Assembly: GCA_030042335.1 (NCBI GenBank)
Contig: JASHZW010000131.1
Span: 1-8,199, forward strand
Reading direction: 5' to 3'
Length of the DNA: 8,199 nucleotides
DNA from: Nitrososphaerales archaeon
Lineage (GTDB): Archaea > Thermoproteota > Nitrososphaeria > Nitrososphaerales > UBA183
A model generated the notes under the pieces. The model did no database searches. It worked only from the letters and a program-made list of their open reading frames with translations, and was not told where the DNA came from. The position numbers were made by a program, and so were the translations under genes. How positions within the stretch are numbered: the first letter of the stretch is position 1; every line of letters begins with the position of its first letter. Shown here piece after piece: positions 1 to 4,798 of the stretch.

Positions 1-614
1 TCGAACTCGTTCTTGACCGAGGGGTTCGAGTAGTCCACTGTGTAACCCTTGAAGGTATCCATGTGCGTCTCGATGGCCTTTCTCTCCCGCTCGGTCAGTG
101 TCACCTGTGTCTCGCACCTCCCGTATTTGGCGTGGTCGAGGTAGACGGGAGCGCTGGCCGCGTCCAGGAAGAACTCGGTAACCGAGTCGTCAAGCGACAG
201 GGCGTAGACTGTCGAGATTCCGACAGCCTCGAAGGCCGCCAGCCGGGAAAGCGCCCTGATTCTGACAGGATCCTTCAACCGTGCGAGCCGCCCGACCCCT
301 GCCTGACTGAGCACGTCGACCAGCCTTGTGAACGACAGGGGGACGACCTCTGAGACCCTGAAGGAAGCGCTCATCTCGGAGACGGCCTCACGCAGCAGCG
401 CCACTTCGGCTGGGGAAAGGTCGGGAAGGAGCTGGTAGCAGAGTCCGTCCCTTTGGCGCTTCACAGTATACTGGAACGGAGGGACGGCGTAGGCGTCGAG
501 CTCTATACCGTCGACCTCCTGCAGGAGCTCGATGAGGAGCGGCCGGGGCTTCGACGACGTCCGTCTTTTCCCCGCCAGCTTCATGAGCGCGCGCGAGAAT
601 ATGCCTTCCAACAC
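1..614 (-). CDS. Type II/IV secretion (archaellum/pilus-type) ATPase, N-terminal part, cut by window edge
   Basis: One minus-strand frame stays open from about 614 to position 1 and continues off the left edge; about 204 codons are visible. The protein contains VPPFQYTV and later YLDHAKYGRCETQVTLTERE, then YTVDYSNPSVKNEF near the edge. This block resembles the region just before the nucleotide-binding core of archaeal FlaI/GspE/TadA-like ATPases (typically W-I-D-H-x-x-Y-G ... T ... L-T-E-x-E ... sNP). In this family, cytoplasmic hexamers hydrolyse ATP to drive pilin or archaellin assembly. The Walker A and B motifs would lie outside the window, so activity cannot be judged. The start is uncertain. 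GTG at 614 adds a basic amphipathic N terminus; TTG at 611 and ATG at 584 are alternatives, and none has a Shine-Dalgarno. A T-rich box at 640-633 suits a near-leaderless start around 614-611. The gene is divergent from the five pilin-like genes, suggesting a shared machine. Family call fairly sure; exact system unknown. Confidence 0.78.
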   Translation of the reverse strand, partial: MLEGIFSRALMKLAGKRRTSSKPRPLLIELLQEVDGIELDAYAVPPFQYTVKRQRDGLCYQLLPDLSPAEVALLREAVSEMSASFRVSEVVPLSFTRLVDVLSQAGVGRLARLKDPVRIRALSRLAAFEAVGISTVYALSLDDSVTEFFLDAASAPVYLDHAKYGRCETQVTLTERERKAIETHMDTFKGYTVDYSNPSVKNEF

Positions 615-632
615 CTGGAAGACAGGGAACAG

Positions 633-640
633 TAAAAACC
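633..640 (-). promoter_or_regulatory. Putative TATA box for the secretion ATPase gene
   Basis: The minus strand reads GGTTTTTA here, centred about 22-26 bases before the GTG (614) and TTG (611) candidate starts. That is the usual archaeal TATA-to-start-site distance and would make the transcript essentially leaderless. A second candidate, TTTAAG at 661-656, is shared with the opposite strand and would give an 18-base leader to 614. Confidence 0.4.
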
Positions 641-654
641 ACCACTGGTTGCCG

Positions 655-661
655 CTTAAAT
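655..661 (+). promoter_or_regulatory. Putative TATA box of the pilin-like operon
   Basis: CTTAAAT lies about 31 bases before the GTG at 689, so a start site 26-27 bases downstream would leave a leader of only a few bases. No Shine-Dalgarno precedes that GTG, which fits near-leaderless initiation of the first gene; the later genes do have purine-rich sites. The same bases read ATTTAAG on the other strand and could also serve the divergent ATPase gene. Confidence 0.5.
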
Positions 662-688
662 CGGCGGCCGGGATTGTAACCGAGACAC

Positions 689-1051
689 GTGGTAGAACTC
701 ATCGAGTACCTGCTCGTCTTCGGAATCACGGCGGCGATAGCGGGATTCAGCGTTGCCGTGTTCGCCGGTTTCCTGCCCGCTCTTCACCAGACACAGTCGC
801 AGGCTGAGCTCGGCCAGATTGTTGGCGCGGCGGGCTTGGCCGCCCAGAACGGTACCGCCTCTCTCGTGCTGTCTCTCGACAACGCGTCGATAAACTGTAG
901 TGATGGCATCCTCAGTCTCTCAACCGGAGGAGAGACCTACTCCTCCAGCATAGGAGCCTCCTGTAGCTTCAACTACAGTGGGCTCAACGGTGTCTGCAAC
1001 CTCGTTTTCAGCCGCCTCGACGAAGGAATCGGGCTCGAGGTCGAGGAATGA
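689..1051 (+). CDS. Small membrane-anchored pilin-like protein (operon gene 1)
   Basis: 120 residues, GTG start. I do not recognise a named family. One hydrophobic segment covers residues 7-30 at the extreme N terminus. A serine-, asparagine- and glycine-rich domain follows, likely exported and beta-rich, with cysteines at 70, 92 and 103, and an acidic tail (EVEE). The N-terminal hydrophobic helix plus small beta domain is the plan of archaeal pilins, minor pilins and FlaF/FlaG-like stator proteins. There is no basic residue before the helix, however, so it lacks a typical class III signal peptide and may remain as a membrane anchor. It is first in a run of five genes: its TGA overlaps the ATG of the next gene by four bases, indicating translational coupling. 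The divergent secretion ATPase supports an appendage role, which is inferred. Confidence 0.72.
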   Translation: MVELIEYLLVFGITAAIAGFSVAVFAGFLPALHQTQSQAELGQIVGAAGLAAQNGTASLVLSLDNASINCSDGILSLSTGGETYSSSIGASCSFNYSGLNGVCNLVFSRLDEGIGLEVEE

Positions 1052-1422
1052 TGCCTGCGTCGAGCGTCGAAGGACTGCTTTCGACGTCGGTTTACTTCAT
1101 TGCGGTTCTGCTGCTGATGGCCGTAGTCATGGCTCCCGTCGCTTCCCTCTACCGCGGTGCCAGTACGCAAGCTGCGCAGACGCTCGCCAAGGGCGTTGCC
1201 GACCAAATCGACGCTCTTTCTCCTGGCATGGAGACGGAGATCGAGTTCAGTTCATACCTAGGAACTTCGGTCTCGGTTCAGTTCTCGGGCGAGGCAATAA
1301 CCGCGACCGTGAATGGATTCTCCTCGACCGTGGCTACGCACTGGTCCCTCGTCGCTGCCAGCCTCGATTCCGGCAAGCAGTACGACCTCACGCTGAACGG
1401 AGGAACGGTGGCCGTTGGCTAG
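1048..1422 (+). CDS. Small membrane-anchored pilin-like protein (operon gene 2)
   Basis: 124 residues with no cysteine; family not recognised. After a short polar N terminus (MMPASSVEGL) a hydrophobic helix spans about residues 14-34. It is followed by YRGAS and an alternating beta-type domain (SVSVQFSGEAITATVNGF) typical of small extracellular domains. The ATG overlaps the previous stop in an ATGA junction and is preceded by GAGGT six bases upstream; a second in-frame ATG directly follows, so either could be used. The organisation mimics pilin-like or TadE-like minor subunits. The gene ends with GGAGG followed by the overlapping TTG start of the next small gene. Role in an appendage or secretion pseudopilus is inferred from topology and context only. 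Confidence 0.72.
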   Translation: MMPASSVEGLLSTSVYFIAVLLLMAVVMAPVASLYRGASTQAAQTLAKGVADQIDALSPGMETEIEFSSYLGTSVSVQFSGEAITATVNGFSSTVATHWSLVAASLDSGKQYDLTLNGGTVAVG

Positions 1423-1534
1423 GCGCGCGGTCATCGACGTCTACGTCGACATCGTGATCATCTACGCGGTCGTGCTCGCGCTCTTCGTCGTGGGTCTCTC
1501 CCTTGTCGGGTCCCACGTAGGTGTCCTCCCATGA
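1415..1534 (+). CDS. 39-residue single-pass membrane microprotein (operon gene 3)
   Basis: A short frame starting with TTG at 1415 and ending in TGA at 1532-1534 encodes 39 residues: ARRAVIDVYVD, a hydrophobic helix at about residues 10-32, and a short tail. The frame is closed upstream by TGA at 1394-1396, and the only start codon between is this TTG. GGAGG at 1399-1403 lies 11 bases before it. The gene overlaps the previous gene by eight bases, and its stop forms an ATGA junction with the next gene. Without it there would be a 108-base gap in an otherwise overlapping operon. The N terminus begins with (x)RRAV just as gene 5 does, which fits a class III prepilin signal with cleavage near A-V. 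Expression is not proven, but coupling on both sides makes it likely. Confidence 0.6.
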   Translation: MARRAVIDVYVDIVIIYAVVLALFVVGLSLVGSHVGVLP

Positions 1535-1890
1535 GGATACTGGACATCGGCATCGCGACCGGGTACGCTGTCCTCTGCCTCTCTCTGATTGCCGTGATGA
1601 ACCCCTACCCGGCCGGCCTGCAGTCTGATGTCAACGTCTCGGATCAGCATGCGAGCGAAGCCGTCTTTTCGTACATCCAGTCTGTGGGCGTCGTATTTCT
1701 GGGCGATGCTTCGCCAATGCAGGTCTGCGCTTCGCTCGAAGCGGACAGCAACTCGACGCTCGTGCTCGGCGGGCAGATAGCCGGGCTGACCTGTCCTAAC
1801 GCTCCAGGCACGTACGCTGGCACGTCGAGCGTAACCATATCCCTCTCGGAAAGGCAGGTCACGATAGAGGCGTGGGACGAAGAGCCGTAG
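1531..1890 (+). CDS. Small membrane-anchored pilin-like protein (operon gene 4)
   Basis: 119 residues, family not recognised. The N terminus is short (MRILDIG), a hydrophobic helix runs from about residue 7 to 24, and a secreted-looking Ser/Thr/Gly-rich domain follows. Cysteines lie at 16 (in the helix), 66 and 88; the last two could form a disulphide outside the cell. The C terminus is acidic (EAWDEEP). The ATG overlaps the stop of the microprotein gene by four bases and has AGGTG eight bases upstream, so the start is well supported. Its 3' end overlaps the next gene by 19 bases. The fold plan matches minor pilin or pseudopilin subunits; the specific role is inferred from the neighbours. Confidence 0.72.
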   Translation: MRILDIGIATGYAVLCLSLIAVMNPYPAGLQSDVNVSDQHASEAVFSYIQSVGVVFLGDASPMQVCASLEADSNSTLVLGGQIAGLTCPNAPGTYAGTSSVTISLSERQVTIEAWDEEP

Positions 1891-2678
1891 CCGCGACGAT
1901 CGCCTCTGTCGTCATCTTCACGATGATGCTCGTCGCGAACACCGCCATCTATTCCTCGCAGCAGGGTTACCTCAGTTCAGCACGGCTGGGTTCCGCGCAG
2001 ATCCAGGAGACGGGGTACGCGTCGGTTCTCGCAGCCGCTTCTACGTTCTCAGCCTTGGCGCAGGTCCAGTCATTCCTGCAATCGACGCCCATGGACTGTT
2101 CGAATTCGCAAGCCTACCTCGCCTCGATTGGCGGGACCAGCAGCCACGAAGGGACAGAGCAGGACGTTTCCTACGCAGAAGGGTCGTCGTGGGAATACCT
2201 GCAGACCGCGTCGACATCGCCGGGGAATTCACTGATTTCGGATCAGTTCGATGGCTACGTACCCGGCGACCTCAACATCGAAGTGACGACGGCCGTGTCC
2301 GAGACCTACCTAGGGGGTCTCCCAGCGTACTCCACGCATAGCGTGGGGGTGCTGCACATCGACATCCAGCCAGAGACCATGGCCGCGCAGTGCGTCTCGG
2401 CCCTCGGCGACCTCCGGGATGGGCTCTTCTCGCTGTCGTCCTGCAACTCCTCTCTAATCTCCCAACAGCTCTCGCTCGCGCGGACGCGCTATCCGTTGCT
2501 GGGATCCTTCGAGACGGGGGCTTCAGCGTCCGTGATCGCGGGACGCTGTTCGGTGAGCTACTGGGTCAGGACATCTCAGGCGGGTACAGGGGTATCCGGT
2601 ACATTTGAGTGGACTGTCGTTGGCTCGGGTTCTCTCGAGACTGCAGCACCTGTTGTATCTCCATCATCCGCGACTTGA
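1872..2678 (+). CDS. Pilin-like protein with class III signal peptide (operon gene 5)
   Basis: 268 residues, the largest of the set, GTG start inside the end of gene 4. The N terminus GRRAVAATIASVVIFTMM strongly resembles archaeal type IV prepilins: a short basic stretch, a small residue for prepilin-peptidase cleavage (likely RRA before V), then a hydrophobic assembly helix to about residue 26. The rest is a long Ser/Thr/Ala-rich exported domain with cysteines at 76, 174, 191 and 226 and few lysines. I do not recognise a specific family. It may be a major or tip-like subunit, given its size relative to the other four. The last 113 bases overlap, tail to tail, the TFB gene on the other strand, and no terminator-like run of T follows the stop. 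Coding is well supported in the body; the final 37 codons are less certain. Confidence 0.74.
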   Translation: MGRRAVAATIASVVIFTMMLVANTAIYSSQQGYLSSARLGSAQIQETGYASVLAAASTFSALAQVQSFLQSTPMDCSNSQAYLASIGGTSSHEGTEQDVSYAEGSSWEYLQTASTSPGNSLISDQFDGYVPGDLNIEVTTAVSETYLGGLPAYSTHSVGVLHIDIQPETMAAQCVSALGDLRDGLFSLSSCNSSLISQQLSLARTRYPLLGSFETGASASVIAGRCSVSYWVRTSQAGTGVSGTFEWTVVGSGSLETAAPVVSPSSAT

Positions 2679-3570
2679 ATATCTCCACATACTGCTCCCT
2701 CACCGTGTACTCTGCCACTTGGATGCACTCGGCCACCTCTCTCTGGGAGAAGACCTTCCTCCTCTGCTCGATCTCCGAGAGGGCGACCTCGGCCGCGTAG
2801 ATTGCCGTGGCCGCGACAGCGCGCGGGTTATGCCCTCCCCTCGAGGGCCCATCGATCTGCTCCAGGGCCATCTTCGCAGCCTCATGCAGCCTGTTGGTGT
2901 AGCCGACGGGCATCCCGCCGCTCTTTATCAGTACCCTCGGGAGGCGCGCCAGGACCGCGCCAAGGTACTCCTCCGCCCTCCTCGGCCTCGTCTTCACCGG
3001 GGAGTCTATCGAGATCTGGATGATGATCGATGCCTTCACGCGGTAGCCCAGGTTCCTGTGGGCATCCATCACCTCCCTCACACCCGCGCTGGTCACACCG
3101 AGCCTCTTGCAGGCGTTGATTATCGAGAACGCCGAGACGGACGCGATTGTCACCTCTCCTCTCTGTCTCCTCATGTCCATCACTTCGCGTGCTATGTTCA
3201 CCGATTCCCCCACGACGCTCCTGGGGAGCGCCAGCTTCTCACAGACGCGCTCCATGAGCTTGGCACAGTTGTAGAGCGCTGCCCCGTCCCTGTAAGCAAA
3301 GTCGGAGATGGTCTTCAGGTACTTGAAGGTCGAGGAGGACTTGGCGAACCCCTGAGAGAAGCGCTCCTCGTACCCATAGTCCACCGGTCCTAGGTAGCTT
3401 CCAAGGGAGTGGGTCGTGTAATCTATCGCCTGCGGCGTCCTGTTCTCCGCCTCCTCGATGACCTCCTTGGCCGCCACCATGCCACAGGAGGTACAGACGA
3501 GCTCCTCGCCGATGTCGACCATCCTTCCCGGACACTGGGTGCAGCCGTCCTCGCGTGAAGATGTAAGCAT
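2566..3570 (-). CDS. tfb: Transcription initiation factor TFB (TFIIB family), divergent
   Basis: 334 residues. TFB binds the TATA-box/TBP complex and recruits archaeal RNA polymerase. The N-terminal zinc ribbon has C10-x2-C13 and C26-x2-C29. Two cyclin-like repeats follow, at about 76-190 and 198-299; the second ends with the helix-turn-helix FSQREVAECIQVAEYTV that in this family reads the BRE promoter element. The region between ribbon and cyclin core (THSLGSYLGPVDYGYEERF) does not show the usual B-reader pattern (R-x-G-x-P ... HD-x-GL-x-T), so this is a divergent paralogue type; archaea often encode several TFBs. A 35-residue tail beyond the normal end (about residue 299) lies wholly antisense to the end of the pilin-like gene. 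The ATG at 3570 is the best start because it precedes the ribbon closely. I see only a weak box (GATTAG at about 3597) upstream. Confidence 0.93.
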   Translation of the reverse strand: MLTSSREDGCTQCPGRMVDIGEELVCTSCGMVAAKEVIEEAENRTPQAIDYTTHSLGSYLGPVDYGYEERFSQGFAKSSSTFKYLKTISDFAYRDGAALYNCAKLMERVCEKLALPRSVVGESVNIAREVMDMRRQRGEVTIASVSAFSIINACKRLGVTSAGVREVMDAHRNLGYRVKASIIIQISIDSPVKTRPRRAEEYLGAVLARLPRVLIKSGGMPVGYTNRLHEAAKMALEQIDGPSRGGHNPRAVAATAIYAAEVALSEIEQRRKVFSQREVAECIQVAEYTVREQYVEIFKSRMMEIQQVLQSRENPSQRQSTQMYRIPLYPPEMS

Positions 3571-3647
3571 GACCGATGGCTCTGTAGCACCGCTAATCCC
3601 TTGGTCTCGACACCGACATCACGTCCACCGACACCTGGGGAGGCTGT

Positions 3648-3665
3648 CTGCCGTCCGAACGGCGG
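3648..3665. repeat. Inverted repeat in the TFB / deoxyhypusine synthase divergent spacer
   Basis: GCCGT (3650-3654) and ACGGC (3659-3663) flank the four-base loop CCGA; one G-T and one C-G pair can extend the stem. It lies about 80 bases upstream of the TFB start and about 40 bases before the TATA box of deoxyhypusine synthase. It may be an operator or a leader hairpin, or chance in GC-rich DNA. Confidence 0.25.
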
Positions 3666-3700
3666 AGGGAGAAGGGGTCTGTGAAACTGCCCCCAAACCG

Positions 3701-3708
3701 TTTAAAAT
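3701..3708 (+). promoter_or_regulatory. TATA box of the deoxyhypusine synthase gene
   Basis: TTTAAAAT stands out as an AT island in GC-rich sequence. A start site 26 bases downstream falls near 3731, giving a leader of about 11 bases before the TTG at 3742. That short leader supports the TTG as the real start. Confidence 0.65.
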
Positions 3709-3741
3709 CGCGCCGAAGGGGCAACCCGAGAGCAAACGAGC

Positions 3742-4686
3742 TTGAAACTGGAGAAGGTCGTCGACATTAGACTGGAGCGCTCCGGGGATGTGGTCCGCCT
3801 CGTCGACCGGATGTACCACGCAGGCGGTTTCATGGGCAAGGAGCTTGCCAACGTCGCGAGGATTTACGCGGACATGCTCTCAGAAAGGTCCTGCACGAAA
3901 TTTCTTTCCTTCCCGGCCGCGCCGGTCGCGACTGGCCTCAGGGGAGTGCTCGTCGACATGGTCAAGGAGGGCATGGTCGACGTCATAATCACCACCTGTG
4001 GAACGCTGGACCACGACCTTGCGAGGACCTGGGGAGATTACTATCATGGCGATTTCAACTTGGACGACACCAAATTACAGAAACTTGGTTATCACCGACT
4101 GGGCAACGTACTAGTCCCCCTTCGAGACTACGGACCCGCAATCGAAAGTAAGGTTCAGCCATGGCTCGAACAAATCTACGAGTCGGGAATAAGGAGAATG
4201 ACGACGGAGGAGCTTTCGAAGAGATTAGCCAGGCTCGTTGACGACGAACGGAGCCTGCTGTACTGGGCGGACAAGAAGAACGTACCGGTTTTTGTTCCCG
4301 GGCCAATGGACGGCGCCGTCGGTTCCCAGATCTGGCTGTTTGCCAATAAGCACTCGGATTTTCAAATTGACGTGATCGGTGATGAAAAAAGATTGGCGGA
4401 CATTGCCTTTGAATCGAAGAAATCCGGGGCGCTTGTCATTGGAGGGGGCATTAGCAAGCATCATGCCCTTTGGTGGAATATGTTCAAGGGAGGCCTCGAC
4501 TACGCCTGCTACATAACTACCGCAATGGAATACGACGGGTCGCTGAGCGGAGCCCAGGTCAGAGAGGCAATCTCCTGGGGAAAGGTGAAGCAGAAGGCCA
4601 GAAGGGCTAACCTGTACGCCGATGCGACCACCGCGCTGCCACTCATTGCGACCTATGTCTTGACCAAAACAGGCCATCGAGTGTAG
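3742..4686 (+). CDS. dys: Deoxyhypusine synthase
   Basis: 314 residues. The enzyme transfers the aminobutyl group of spermidine to a specific lysine of initiation factor aIF5A in the cytoplasm, the first step of hypusine formation. Family features visible are TTCGTLDHDLARTWG (about residues 83-97), HRLGNVLVP, MDGAVGSQIWLF, and GGGISKHHALWWN with Lys239 at the position of the catalytic lysine that forms the enzyme-aminobutyl intermediate. The ending TAMEYDGSLSGAQVREAISWG is also typical (first 20 residues: TAMEYDGSLSGAQVREAISW). Length is normal for archaeal forms. TTG at 3742 is the start: no other start lies near, and the TATA box is correctly placed. The first third is G+C-rich like its neighbours, while 4021-4500 counts to about 52 percent. 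No aIF5A gene lies nearby. Confidence 0.95.
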   Translation: MKLEKVVDIRLERSGDVVRLVDRMYHAGGFMGKELANVARIYADMLSERSCTKFLSFPAAPVATGLRGVLVDMVKEGMVDVIITTCGTLDHDLARTWGDYYHGDFNLDDTKLQKLGYHRLGNVLVPLRDYGPAIESKVQPWLEQIYESGIRRMTTEELSKRLARLVDDERSLLYWADKKNVPVFVPGPMDGAVGSQIWLFANKHSDFQIDVIGDEKRLADIAFESKKSGALVIGGGISKHHALWWNMFKGGLDYACYITTAMEYDGSLSGAQVREAISWGKVKQKARRANLYADATTALPLIATYVLTKTGHRV

Positions 4687-4710
4687 AGGGAACCCTCAGC
4701 GGGGGTCGGC

Positions 4711-4732
4711 CCTTCCAAGAAGGTTCGGTTTT
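4711..4732 (+). terminator. Possible terminator after deoxyhypusine synthase
   Basis: CCTTC (4711-4715) and GAAGG (4719-4723) form a five-base stem around CAA, followed by a T-rich stretch ending in TTTTC. A smaller inverted repeat, GAGGG-AA-CCCTC at 4686-4697, begins on the last base of the stop codon. Archaeal termination depends mainly on U-rich tracts, so the T-run is the more relevant part. It lies before the promoter of the pyrophosphatase, consistent with separate transcripts. Confidence 0.4.
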
Positions 4733-4749
4733 CAAATCGCGCCCCTTAG

Positions 4750-4756
4750 TTTATAA
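4750..4756 (+). promoter_or_regulatory. TATA box of the membrane pyrophosphatase gene
   Basis: TTTATAA is close to the archaeal TATA consensus. A start site near 4779 would leave a leader of about 20 bases to the TTG at 4799, containing the purine-rich runs GAGGGG (4775-4780) and AAGGT (4782-4786) as possible ribosome binding sites. Confidence 0.65.
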
Positions 4757-4798
4757 CGGGTACCCAAATCTCCCGAGGGGCAAGGTAGACTAACCGCG

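Noticed and set aside
63..807. Several open frames on both strands (63-353 plus, 453-635 plus, 532-807 plus, 388-729 minus)
   Set aside because: They overlap the ATPase frame on the minus strand, which shows recognisable family motifs; these frames have arginine- and proline-rich translations typical of out-of-frame reading of GC-rich DNA.
1434..1449. Inverted repeat TCGACGT-CT-ACGTCGA
   Set aside because: It lies inside the microprotein gene and follows from the codons for I-D-V-Y-V-D; a structural role is not needed to explain it.
2605..3393. 262-codon plus-strand frame
   Set aside because: It is antisense to the clearly identified TFB gene and its translation (rich in H, L, R) shows no domain.
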